In this document: positions 55,455 through 63,943 of the stretch, one piece after another | Layout: every line of letters starts with the position of its first letter | How positions within the stretch are numbered: position 1 is the stretch's first letter | Source: an uncultured Collinsella sp. | Lineage (GTDB): Bacteria > Actinomycetota > Coriobacteriia > Coriobacteriales > Coriobacteriaceae | Reading direction: 5' to 3' | Assembly (NCBI GenBank): GCA_934650975.1 | Contig: CAKUFW010000001.1 | Span: 22,564-86,563, forward strand | DNA: 64,000 nt | Made by a program: the position numbers and the translations under genes | The notes under the pieces: generated by a model | Databases searched by the model: none | Told to the model about the DNA's origin: nothing | What the model saw: only the letters and a program-made list of their open reading frames with translations

Positions 55455-57331
55455 GCGTGGTGCAACATATCCGCGATCGTGCGGGCCATTTTCGCTGGAT
55501 GGGCCTGCTCGTGGTCTGGGCGGTCTTTATTGCCATGGCTGCCGTGCTGCTGATCGAGCGCGCCGGCGTGCAGTATAGCGCTGGGCAACACAAGCTGGGC
55601 ATGCTTGCCGCCAACGACGCTACGCCTGCGAGCTCGGCGATGTTTGGCCAAAAGCCCACGTGCCTGGTCATTACCGATACCGATCAGGACGGCGTCGAGG
55701 ACGTCAAGGAGCAGTTTGACCAGATTCTGCTCGATATGAAGATCGCGCACCGCGATGTGGATATTGCCACCGATGGCGCGGACGCGATTCCTTCCCTCAC
55801 GTCGTTCGACCGCGTGATTTTGCTGATGCCTTCTATCGATGGGCTCGGTACGCACCTCTCCGACATCATGAGCTGGGTGAGCGCCGGCGGTTCGCTGATG
55901 CTCGCCATGACGCCGGACAATTCCAGCTACTTGCAGGCAATCGGTCTCAAGTTGGGTATCGATTCTGCCGGCTACGAATATGCGACGGCGGAGAGTATCG
56001 TGCCGAGCGAGGACTTTATGATTGGCGGCGGTCAGCGCTATGAGTTCTCGGACCCCTTTGATTCGTCACTCTCGGTTTCGCTGCGTGAGACGGCCCACGT
56101 GTGGGCTAAAACCGGCGACGCGGGAACGCCGCTTATTTGGTCGAGCGATTGCGGCAGCGGGCGTACCGTGGTGTGCAATATCGGCATCTACGACAAGGTC
56201 ATGCGTGGCTTTTATGCCGCGGCGGTGAGCCTGCTGGGCGATGCCACGGCCTATCCGGTCATCAATAGCGCGGTGTTTTACCTGGACGACTTCCCCAGCC
56301 CCGTCCCCTCGGGCGACGGCACCTACATCAAGCGCGACTATGGCCTTTCTATCGCCGATTTTTATGCCAAGGTGTGGTGGCCCGACCTGCAAAAACTCGC
56401 GCAGCAATATGACGTTCGCTACACGGGCGTGATGATCGAGAACTACGAGGACGCGGTCAACCAGACTGAGCCTGCGCGCCAGGCCGATACCACGCAGTTC
56501 CGCTACTTTGGCGGCATGCTGCTGCAAATGGGCGGCGAGCTGGGCTTTCATGGGTATAACCATCAGCCGTTGGCCCTCTCGGATACCGACTATGGCACGC
56601 TGTATGACTACAAAACATGGAAGAACAAGGACACGTTGGTTGCCGCGCTCAACGAGCTCATCGCCTTCCAAGACGACGCCCTGCCCAATGCGCACGGCTC
56701 GGTTTATGTGCCGCCATCGAATATCCTTTCGGCCCGCGCCCGCAAGATCATTGGCGAGGACGTGCCGCGCATTAAGACCATTGCCAGTACGTATTTTGAG
56801 GACGGAACCGATCTGCCCTACGTGCAGGAGTTTGGCGTGGCGAGCGACGGCATCGTGGAGCAGCCGCGCATTGTATCGGGCGGCATGGTCGACGATTCCT
56901 ACATGCGTCTCGCTGCGGTGTCCGAGCTCAATATGCATTATGTAAGCACGCACTTTATGCATCCTGACGATCTGCTCGATCCCGACCGCGGCGCCAAGGA
57001 AGGCTGGGAGGTCTACAAGGGCGGCCTGACCGATTACCTGGACTGGCTGACCAAGTCCGCGCCCGACCTGCGTCACCAGACGGGTTCGGAGTGCTCGGGT
57101 GCCATCCAGCGCTTTGCGTCTGTGACGGTGAGCGTGGACACGAGCGACGATGCCTGGACGCTCAACCTTGGCAACTTCCACGACGAGGCATGGTTAATGT
57201 TTCGCGCCAACGACGGTGAGCCGGGTGCGGTGTCCGGCGGCGAGCTGACGCACCTGATGGGCGACCTGTACCTGGTCAAAGCGACGGACAAGACCGTGAC
57301 GATCGAGCGCAAGGAGGGCGGCGACCGATGA
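55451..57331 (+). CDS. PelA-like DUF2194 / polysaccharide deacetylase-like protein
   Basis: 626 residues. One N-terminal membrane helix (about 17-36) places the rest outside the cell. A Rossmann-like section (70-260) is followed by a CE4-like barrel: YLDDFPSP at residues 277-284 offers the Asp pair, and GFHGYNHQ (H367, H371) gives the HxxxH metal site. This is the DUF2194 layout that fills the place of PelA deacetylase in Gram-positive pel clusters. It would remove acetyl groups from GalNAc or GlcNAc of the polymer outside the membrane. There is no separate hydrolase domain as in proteobacterial PelA. Overlaps both neighbours by 4 bases. Confidence 0.8.
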   Translation: MSVVQHIRDRAGHFRWMGLLVVWAVFIAMAAVLLIERAGVQYSAGQHKLGMLAANDATPASSAMFGQKPTCLVITDTDQDGVEDVKEQFDQILLDMKIAHRDVDIATDGADAIPSLTSFDRVILLMPSIDGLGTHLSDIMSWVSAGGSLMLAMTPDNSSYLQAIGLKLGIDSAGYEYATAESIVPSEDFMIGGGQRYEFSDPFDSSLSVSLRETAHVWAKTGDAGTPLIWSSDCGSGRTVVCNIGIYDKVMRGFYAAAVSLLGDATAYPVINSAVFYLDDFPSPVPSGDGTYIKRDYGLSIADFYAKVWWPDLQKLAQQYDVRYTGVMIENYEDAVNQTEPARQADTTQFRYFGGMLLQMGGELGFHGYNHQPLALSDTDYGTLYDYKTWKNKDTLVAALNELIAFQDDALPNAHGSVYVPPSNILSARARKIIGEDVPRIKTIASTYFEDGTDLPYVQEFGVASDGIVEQPRIVSGGMVDDSYMRLAAVSELNMHYVSTHFMHPDDLLDPDRGAKEGWEVYKGGLTDYLDWLTKSAPDLRHQTGSECSGAIQRFASVTVSVDTSDDAWTLNLGNFHDEAWLMFRANDGEPGAVSGGELTHLMGDLYLVKATDKTVTIERKEGGDR

Positions 57332-58755
57332 GAATCTGCTTGGTGCTCGAGGGCTGCTACCCCTACGTGCACGGCGGCGTGTCCACCTGGATGCACGGTT
57401 ACATCACGGCCATGCCTGAGCATGAGTTTGTGCTGTGGGTGATTGGCGCGCATGCCGAGGACCGCGGCAAGTTTGTCTACGAGCTGCCCGACAACGTCGT
57501 CGAGGTGCACGAGGTGTTCCTGGACGATGCCCTGCGACTCTCGGGCGAGCAGGAGGAAGTCGACTTTGACGAGCGCGAGCGCGAGGCGCTGCGCCGGCTT
57601 GTGTCGCTGTCCAACCCCGACTGGGACGTGCTGTTCGATATCTTCCAGCGCCGCCGCGTCCACCCGCTCTCGTTTTTGCAGAGCCGCACGTTTATGGACA
57701 TCTTCCGCGACGTGTGTCTGGCCGAATATCCGTACACGCCGTTCGCCGACGCCTTCCACACCATGCGCTCGATGCTACTGCCCGTGCTTTATCTGCTGGG
57801 CAGCGAGGTGCCGGTGGCCGACGTGTATCACGCCATTTCGACCGGCTACGGCGGATTGCTCGCGAGTCTTGGCTCGAGCGTTCACAACGCGCCAGTGCTG
57901 CTGACCGAGCATGGCATCTACACGCGCGAGCGTGAGGAAGAGATCATTCGCGCCGACTGGGTGGTGCCGTCCTTTAAGGACCGTTGGATCCGCTTTTTCT
58001 ACCTGCTTTCGGAGGAAATCTATCGCCGCGCCTTCCGCGTGACGAGTCTGTTCCATAACGCTCGCAAAACGCAGATCGATATGGGCTGCGATGCGGACAA
58101 ATGCCTGGTCATTCCCAACGGCATCCAGTTCGATCGCTTTAAGGGTATTCCCTTAAAGCCCGATGACGGCTGGGTGGACATTGGCGCGGTGGTGCGCCTG
58201 GCGCCCATCAAGGACGTCAAGACCATGATCTATGCCTTCTTTGAGCTGCATGAGCGCATGCCAAAGGTGCGTCTGCATATTATGGGCGGCGTAGACGACG
58301 AGGAGTATGGCGCTGAGTGCCATGCGCTGGTGGAGACATTGGGCGTGCGTGACTTGATCTTTACCGGCCGCGTCAACGTGGTCGAGTACATGGAAAAGCT
58401 CGACTTTACGATTTTGACGAGTATCTCGGAGGGCCAGCCGCTGAGCGTGTTGGAGTCGCTGGGTGCGCGTCGACCCTGCGTGACGACCGAGGTCGGCTGC
58501 TGCCGCGAGCTGCTGGAAGGTGCGCCCGGCGACGACTTTGGCGTGGCCGGCTTTGTGAGCCCGCCCATGTATCGCAAGGGCCTGGCCGATGCCATGGAGC
58601 GCATGTGCGCGAGCCGTGCCCGTCGTCTGGAGATGGGGGAGCGCGGCCAGCGCCGCGTGGCGACCTACTACCTACACGAGCAGATGCTCGCCAACTATCG
58701 TGCGCTGTACGACGAGACGGCTCGCGCGTTTAACCTGCCCAAGAAGGAGGTGTAG
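57328..58755 (+). CDS. pelF: PelF glycosyltransferase (GT4)
   Basis: 475 residues, normal for PelF. MRICLVLEGCYPYVHGGVSTW is the PelF signature opening (the YPYVHGGVS loop), then EHGIYTREREEEI and VVRLAPIKDVKTM. The donor site is SEGQPLSVLESLGARRPCV followed by TTEVGCCRELLEG. PelF is the cytosolic polymerase, using UDP-GlcNAc or UDP-GalNAc. It sits between the deacetylase-like gene and pelG, overlapping the former by 4 bases and 3 bases before the latter. One of the firmest calls in this cluster. Confidence 0.95.
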   Translation: MRICLVLEGCYPYVHGGVSTWMHGYITAMPEHEFVLWVIGAHAEDRGKFVYELPDNVVEVHEVFLDDALRLSGEQEEVDFDEREREALRRLVSLSNPDWDVLFDIFQRRRVHPLSFLQSRTFMDIFRDVCLAEYPYTPFADAFHTMRSMLLPVLYLLGSEVPVADVYHAISTGYGGLLASLGSSVHNAPVLLTEHGIYTREREEEIIRADWVVPSFKDRWIRFFYLLSEEIYRRAFRVTSLFHNARKTQIDMGCDADKCLVIPNGIQFDRFKGIPLKPDDGWVDIGAVVRLAPIKDVKTMIYAFFELHERMPKVRLHIMGGVDDEEYGAECHALVETLGVRDLIFTGRVNVVEYMEKLDFTILTSISEGQPLSVLESLGARRPCVTTEVGCCRELLEGAPGDDFGVAGFVSPPMYRKGLADAMERMCASRARRLEMGERGQRRVATYYLHEQMLANYRALYDETARAFNLPKKEV

Positions 58756-58758
58756 TCG

Positions 58759-60303
58759 ATGGCCGGAATCGGTTTTGAGCTCAAGCGTCTGTTTAAGCGC
58801 AAGGGTCTGTTTGCGACGATGCGTGCCTATGGCTACGCCGGCATTGTGTGCACGGGCCCCATGCTGCTGGGCGTGTTGCTGCAGGTGGGCATTTTGGTGC
58901 TGTGCGGCCTGTGGGGCGTGAGTCGCGCCAATCAGGACCTGCTCGTGTGCATGGTGACCTATACGTTGCTGGCATCGCTCACGCTTACGAGCTTCTTTTC
59001 TATGCCGGTCACGCGCTTTTTGGCCGACATGCTGTTTGCCGAGCGCGACACAGAGATTTTGCCCTCGTTTTGGGGCTCAAATGCCATCATGCTGGTCGCG
59101 GGCACGGTGCTCTACGGCATCTTCTTGCTGTTCTCGGGCGCTACGCTGCTGCAGGGGCTGCTGTGCCTGTGGCTGTTCAACATTATGATCGTCAACTGGA
59201 ATGGCATGAGCTACCTTACGGCCATTAAGGACTACCGGGGCATTCTGTGCAGCTTCGCTGCTGCCATTGGCGTGGCGTGCCTGTGCGCCTTGTGCTCGCT
59301 GGCGCTGGGGCTGCCGCCGGTCGAAGGCCTGCTGGCGAGCATCGCCCTGGGCTATGGCGTGATGCTTGCCTGGGACGTGGTGCTGCTGTACCGGTATTTT
59401 CCGCAGAGCGACCGCAGCCCCTGGCTCTTTTTGCGCTGGCTCGACCAATTTATGCCGCTCGCGCTGACGGGCCTGTTTACCAATTTGGGACTCTTTGCTC
59501 ACCTGGTTATTATTTGGGCGGGACCCATTGGCGTGCAGGTCAAGGGCCTGTTTTACGGTGCGCCTTATCATGATGTGCCGGCGTTGCTTGCGTTTTTGAC
59601 CATTCTGGTGACGACCGTCAACTTTGTGGTGTCGGTCGAGGTCAACTTCTACCCGCGCTACCGCGACTACTACAGCCTGTTTAACGATGGCGGCGTGGTG
59701 GGCGACATTGTGGTGGCCGAGGAGGAAATGCTCGCCACGCTCAACCGTGAGCTGCGGTTTTGCGCACTCAAGCAGCTGTTTGTGACGGCGGCGGTTATCT
59801 CGCTGGAGACCACGGTGCTCTCGGCCCTGCCGCTGGGCTTCAACAACCTGATGCACGGGTATTTCCGTACGCTGTGCGTGGGCTATGGCCTGTATGCCGT
59901 GGGCAACACGATTCTGCTGATCTTGCTGTACTTTACCGACTACAAGGGCGCCGTACTTGCCTCCGGGCTGTTTGCGGGCGTGGCGGGGCTGGCGACCATC
60001 GTCTCGCTGTTCTTTCCGCAGCAGTTTTATGGCTTTGGCTTTTTGCTCGGCGCGGCGGTGTTGTTTGTTGTGGCGCTCATGCGGCTCGATACCTATACTG
60101 CCAACTTGCCGTATCGTATCCTGAGTCAACAGCCCATTGTGGCGACCGACAAGACTGGTCGCTTTACGGAGCTGGGCCGCTTGCTCGACCGTGCCGAGCA
60201 GCGCTACGAGGAGCTGCGTTTAGAGGGCGAGCCGCATGGTGCGTTTGAGCGCACGGTGGTCCGTGTGTATCGCAACCATTGGGGAGGTTCTGATGACCGA
60301 TAG
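58759..60303 (+). CDS. pelG: PelG exopolysaccharide transporter
   Basis: 514 residues with about 12 membrane helices. MAGIGFELKRLFKRKGLFATM then AYGYAGIVCTGPMLLG is the conserved PelG N-terminus. PelG belongs to the MOP flippase superfamily and moves the growing polymer made by PelF across the membrane, held in a complex with PelD and PelE. AAGGAGG upstream of the ATG at 58759 overlaps the end of pelF. A cytosolic C-terminus of about 50 residues follows the last helix. The next gene begins 11 bases before its stop. Confidence 0.95.
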   Translation: MAGIGFELKRLFKRKGLFATMRAYGYAGIVCTGPMLLGVLLQVGILVLCGLWGVSRANQDLLVCMVTYTLLASLTLTSFFSMPVTRFLADMLFAERDTEILPSFWGSNAIMLVAGTVLYGIFLLFSGATLLQGLLCLWLFNIMIVNWNGMSYLTAIKDYRGILCSFAAAIGVACLCALCSLALGLPPVEGLLASIALGYGVMLAWDVVLLYRYFPQSDRSPWLFLRWLDQFMPLALTGLFTNLGLFAHLVIIWAGPIGVQVKGLFYGAPYHDVPALLAFLTILVTTVNFVVSVEVNFYPRYRDYYSLFNDGGVVGDIVVAEEEMLATLNRELRFCALKQLFVTAAVISLETTVLSALPLGFNNLMHGYFRTLCVGYGLYAVGNTILLILLYFTDYKGAVLASGLFAGVAGLATIVSLFFPQQFYGFGFLLGAAVLFVVALMRLDTYTANLPYRILSQQPIVATDKTGRFTELGRLLDRAEQRYEELRLEGEPHGAFERTVVRVYRNHWGGSDDR

Positions 60304-62062
60304 GATGATGTCTCGCCGTCGCTTGATCGAGGCGGCTGCCGGCACGTTGCTGCTTTCGGGCTGCTCTTCGCAGGACGAATCCTCGACCAAAAAGACTAAG
60401 AAGCAGGGCAAGATTAAAAAGGCCGACGCGTCTGGCGAGGCCAAGCATCTGCGCGATAAGGATGACCTCTACGAGGTCTATGACGATTCGGGCATTGTGT
60501 GCATGTACCTGACGGTCTCGCGCGGCAACAGCTCGGAGAACACCGACCATTCGTGGGCCGAGATCAACACGTACTCGGTCTATGACTATGCCGACATGGG
60601 CGTGACGCGTTATCAGGTTATGGGCCTGCTACAGCCAGGCGATGATAAGGGCCCCGTCGCTGGCGAGGTGGGCTATGGCGAGGAGGCGCCCAACGCCACG
60701 GTGCAGGTGCGCGGTCAGACGTCGAGTACTTATACGCAAAAGAACTACAAGGTGGAGCTCAAAAAGGGCAAGGGCACGTGGCGCCAGCAGCGCGCGATTG
60801 CGCTTAACAAGCACATGGGCGAGGGCATGCGCTTTCGTAACAAGATGGCCTACGATCTGATCCGTGGCATTCCCCAGATGATGGGCCTGCGCACGCAGTT
60901 TGTGCACTTATGGGTGTGCGACCAGACCGAAAAATCTAACGACACCTTTGAGGACTACGGACTGTTTACGCAGGTCGAGCAGCTCAACAAGACGGCACTT
61001 AAGGCTCACGGTCTGGATAAGAACGGGCATCTGTATAAGGTGAACAACTTTGATTTCCATCGCTTCGAAGACACCATCAAGCTGGCGGATGACCCCGACT
61101 ACAACCAGACGGCGTTTGAGGGCATGCTCGAGATTAAGGGCGATTCGGACCATACCAAGTTAATCGAGATGCTCGATGCGCTCAACGACGATACGCAAAA
61201 GATCGACGATGCGCTCGACACCTATTTCGATACCGAGAACCTGGTCTATTGGATGGCGTTTCAGATCTTGACGGGCAATTGCGATACGCAGAACCGTAAC
61301 TGCTATCTGTACAGCCCGCTTAACTCCAAGGTCTGGTACATCCTGGATTGGGACAACGACGGCATGCTGCGCAAGCTCGAGTTGAGCTTGACGGGGTTCT
61401 CGGATTATTCGAGCTGGGAGCGCGGCGTGAGCAACTACTGGGGCAACGTGCTGTTTAACCGCGCCTTGCGCAGCAAGTCGTTCCGCAGCGAACTTGACCG
61501 TGCCGTCAAGGACTTGCGCTCGTATTTGACCGAGGGGCGCCTGAGCAAGATGATCGAGCATTATCGCGAGGTTACGGAGCCGCTCGTCTTTGCTGCGCCC
61601 GACCTGGAGAATCTGCCCGTGACCAAGGACGAATACGAGCGGATTGCCGCGGCGATTCCGTCCGAGATCGAGGAGAATTACCAGAGCTTCCGCGATAGCT
61701 ATAAGAAGCCCATGCCCTTCTACATTGGCGTGCCGCAGATCGATAACGGTAAACTGCGCGTGAATTGGGACGCGTCGTACGACTTTAAGGCGCGCGACAT
61801 TCGCTATACCCTGGAGCTGGCGCGCGATTACGCCATAAGCGACGTGGTCTTTAAGGCCGAGGACGTGCTGCTGCCCGAGGTGACCTGCGATGCGCCCGAT
61901 ACCGGCCAGTACTTTGTGCGTGTGCGTGCCACTAACTCCGACGGCTATACGCAGGATGCGTTTGACTATTATGTGACCGACGACGGCAAGCAGTACGGCA
62001 TGAAGTGTTTTTACGTGCAAGACGGCGGTAAGGTCGTGGAGGACACGTATGCTGAGGGCTAG
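60293..62062 (+). CDS. CotH-family lipoprotein
   Basis: 589 residues from ATG 60293, which has GGGGAGG upstream; a longer frame to 60236 is part of pelG. MTDRMMSRRRLIEAAAG and LLLSGCSS form a lipoprotein signal with Cys 24, and SRRRL could be a Tat-type motif. The CotH domain shows TVQVRGQTSSTYTQKNYKVEL, KHMGEGMRFRNKMAYDL and GLFTQVEQLNK, and the acidic ILDWDNDGML loop that binds ATP and metal in CotH kinases. The C-terminal 110 residues are a fibronectin-like beta domain. CotH enzymes phosphorylate proteins; outside the cell its ATP source and target are open questions. It is coupled to pelG by overlap. Confidence 0.88.
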   Translation: MTDRMMSRRRLIEAAAGTLLLSGCSSQDESSTKKTKKQGKIKKADASGEAKHLRDKDDLYEVYDDSGIVCMYLTVSRGNSSENTDHSWAEINTYSVYDYADMGVTRYQVMGLLQPGDDKGPVAGEVGYGEEAPNATVQVRGQTSSTYTQKNYKVELKKGKGTWRQQRAIALNKHMGEGMRFRNKMAYDLIRGIPQMMGLRTQFVHLWVCDQTEKSNDTFEDYGLFTQVEQLNKTALKAHGLDKNGHLYKVNNFDFHRFEDTIKLADDPDYNQTAFEGMLEIKGDSDHTKLIEMLDALNDDTQKIDDALDTYFDTENLVYWMAFQILTGNCDTQNRNCYLYSPLNSKVWYILDWDNDGMLRKLELSLTGFSDYSSWERGVSNYWGNVLFNRALRSKSFRSELDRAVKDLRSYLTEGRLSKMIEHYREVTEPLVFAAPDLENLPVTKDEYERIAAAIPSEIEENYQSFRDSYKKPMPFYIGVPQIDNGKLRVNWDASYDFKARDIRYTLELARDYAISDVVFKAEDVLLPEVTCDAPDTGQYFVRVRATNSDGYTQDAFDYYVTDDGKQYGMKCFYVQDGGKVVEDTYAEG

Positions 62063-62840
62063 CGCGCTGCTTGAGCGTCTGGCGGCACCTCCTGCGCGTA
62101 CCACGCAGGAGCGTTACCGCCACGAGCTCAAGTACCTCATCAATGAGGGAGAGCATGCCGCATTGGCCTGTCGTATGGCGCCGGTGTTTAAGCTGGATAA
62201 ACATGCGCAGGCGGGCGGATACACCATTCGCAGCCTGTACTTTGATGACTACTGCAACTCGGGCTACGAGGAAAAAGACGCCGGTATTCTCATGCGCAAA
62301 AAGTATCGCGTGCGCATCTATAACGGCAGCGACAAGGTGATTAAGCTCGAGCGCAAAAAGAAGTACGGAAGCTGGATCTATAAGGAGGACGCGCCGCTCA
62401 CGCGCGGCGAGTTTGAGCAGATTCTGGCCGGCGACTACGACTTTTTGCTCAGGAGCCCCTATCCGCTCTGTCGTGAGTTCTACATCGAGTGCATATGCAA
62501 TATGATGCGCCCGCGGACTATCGTGGACTACGAGCGCGAGCCGTGGGTAATGGACGAGGGCACCGTGCGCATCACGTTTGACATGAACGTGCGTGCGGCG
62601 GTGGGAAGTTTTGACATCTTTGACGCGACCTTGCCCGCGCTGCCCGTGCTGGAGCCCGGCAAGCTGGTGATGGAGGTCAAGTTTACCGAGTTTTGTCCGC
62701 AGCTTGTGCGCGATATGGTGCCGCCGGGCGCGGCCGAGCTCACGGCGGTCTCCAAGTACTGCCTGTGTTACGAAAAGACCGCCTACCTGCGCGGTTTTAA
62801 CTACTGGGAATCGGATTTTGAGAACCGAGGGGATATTTAG
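62049..62840 (+). CDS. VTC-domain (polyphosphate polymerase-like) protein
   Basis: 263 residues. ERYRHELKYLINEGEHAALACR, TIRSLYFDDYCNSGYEEKDAG, MRKKYRVRIYNGS and IKLERKKKYGSWIYKE are the charged strands of the VTC tunnel domain, whose basic residues hold nucleotide and polyphosphate in yeast Vtc4. Also conserved is the exit KLVMEVKFTEF. There is no membrane helix, so it is cytosolic or attached through the next gene's product. The ATG overlaps the CotH stop by 14 bases. CotH, VTC and DUF4956 genes often stand together; polyphosphate synthesis by this protein is inferred from family. Confidence 0.88.
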   Translation: MLRASALLERLAAPPARTTQERYRHELKYLINEGEHAALACRMAPVFKLDKHAQAGGYTIRSLYFDDYCNSGYEEKDAGILMRKKYRVRIYNGSDKVIKLERKKKYGSWIYKEDAPLTRGEFEQILAGDYDFLLRSPYPLCREFYIECICNMMRPRTIVDYEREPWVMDEGTVRITFDMNVRAAVGSFDIFDATLPALPVLEPGKLVMEVKFTEFCPQLVRDMVPPGAAELTAVSKYCLCYEKTAYLRGFNYWESDFENRGDI

Positions 62841-62843
62841 ACC

Positions 62844-63509
62844 ATGAGCACCAGGGACTTTTTTAAGAACTCCGTCTTGGAGGCGTTTGGCCAGGTCGAC
62901 CCTGCCAAGATCGGCCTGTCGCTGCTCGTGGCGCTCGCCATGGGCATCCTGATCTATTGCGTGTACAAGCGCTTTTTTACCGGCGTGGTGTATTCGCGCA
63001 GCTTTGCCGTGACGCTCGTGGGTATGTGCGTGCTTACCTGCATGGTCACGCTCGCGATCTCGACCAACGTGGTCATCTCGCTCGGTATGGTCGGTGCTCT
63101 GTCTATCGTCCGCTATCGTACGGCGGTCAAGGACCCGCTCGACCTGCTGTATCTGTTTTGGGCCATTACCACGGGCATTACGGCGGGCGCCGGCATGTAT
63201 GCGCTCGTGGGGCTCACGGCTGTGGTGATTGTGGTGATGATTGCCAGCTTTGCGAGCCACCAGGACAAGGCGCGCGTGTACATGATGGTCATTCACTACA
63301 CGGGCCAGACCGCCGGCGATGATATCGTGCGCGCGTTTGGGCGTACCAAGTTCACCGTCAAGTCCAAGACCATGCGCGGCGACAAGGTCGAGATGGCCGT
63401 CGAGGTGTTCTCTGACGGTGTGGATATGCCCTATGCCGACGCTATCCGCGCGCTCGATGACGTGGAGGACCTCACGCTCATCCAGTACAACGGCGAATAC
63501 CACGGCTAA
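62844..63509 (+). CDS. DUF4956 membrane protein
   Basis: 221 residues. Three to four membrane helices lie in the first 135 residues (about 22-40, 50-72, 75-90 and 108-135), with the family motif GALSIVRYRTAVKDPLDLLYLF. The last 85 residues form a small soluble alpha-beta domain (ARVYMMVIHYTGQTAGDDIV and on). DUF4956 proteins almost always neighbour VTC-domain genes and may be their membrane partner or channel. It ends the eight-gene cluster; a palindromic repeat starts seven bases after the stop and may act as its terminator. Confidence 0.87.
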   Translation: MSTRDFFKNSVLEAFGQVDPAKIGLSLLVALAMGILIYCVYKRFFTGVVYSRSFAVTLVGMCVLTCMVTLAISTNVVISLGMVGALSIVRYRTAVKDPLDLLYLFWAITTGITAGAGMYALVGLTAVVIVVMIASFASHQDKARVYMMVIHYTGQTAGDDIVRAFGRTKFTVKSKTMRGDKVEMAVEVFSDGVDMPYADAIRALDDVEDLTLIQYNGEYHG

Positions 63510-63515
63510 CTATGG

Positions 63516-63633
63516 TCCGGCGTTTTAACAAACGCCGGACCGCTCGACGCTGCGCACGCATCTGCCGGGCTATTATGTTCCGGCGTTCTGACGAACGCCG
63601 GACCGCTCGACGCTGCGCACGCATCTGCCGGGC
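63516..63633. repeat. Two tandem 55-bp hairpin-bearing repeats (period 63)
   Basis: Copy one at 63516-63570 and copy two at 63579-63633 share TCCGGCGTT(N)6AACGCCGGA followed by CCGCTCGACGCTGCGCACGC and ATCTGCCGGGC. Each starts with a perfect 9-10 bp stem. Only the loop differs (TTAACA or TTTAAC against CTGACG), and both sides of stem are kept. They resemble REP-type elements or doubled terminators after the pel cluster; no U-tract follows. Confidence 0.85.
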
Positions 63634-63806
63634 GATCTGCCGCTCAAACCGTCGCTCGCGTACATGAAGTACGCGTCGCTCCTCTTTCGCGGCACCTCGC
63701 CACGGCAGCTGCGCGCTCGCTGACGTTTGCTTGACCTGGGCTGTTGAAATGATTCATGTGGCTCGTCCCATTTGCTAAATTTGCCGGTATGGGTTGGGTA
63801 TCATTG

Positions 63807-63820
63807 TGTAAGCGATTTCA
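63807..63820. promoter_or_regulatory. LacI-family / cre-type operator
   Basis: TGTAAGCGATTTCA fits the LacI/CcpA family operator consensus TGWAANCGNTNWCA at every position. It lies 16 bases before the GTG start of a LacI-family gene, suggesting autoregulation or catabolite control. Confidence 0.7.
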
Positions 63821-63835
63821 ATGACAGGGGTGCTC

Positions 63836-63943
63836 GTGGTAAAGATGAAAGATGTGGCCGAGCTGGCCGGCGTTTCGAGCGCCGCCGTCTCGCGCTACCT
63901 CAACGGTGGCTACATATCGGCGGATAATGCTCATGTACGGTAA
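63836..63943 (+). pseudogene. LacI-family regulator, truncated after the DNA-binding domain
   Basis: From GTG 63836 (AGGGG upstream; ATG 63845 is the alternative) the frame reads VVKMKDVAELAGVSSAAVSRYLNGGYIS, a textbook LacI helix-turn-helix with the hinge-side Leu-Asn-Gly. After YISADN it turns into AHVR and stops at 63941-63943, so the hinge helix and the sugar-binding domain are missing. The sequence after about 63926 looks unrelated, suggesting an insertion or rearrangement that continues beyond the window. The first 35 residues alone could not dimerise or bind effector. Confidence 0.75.
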
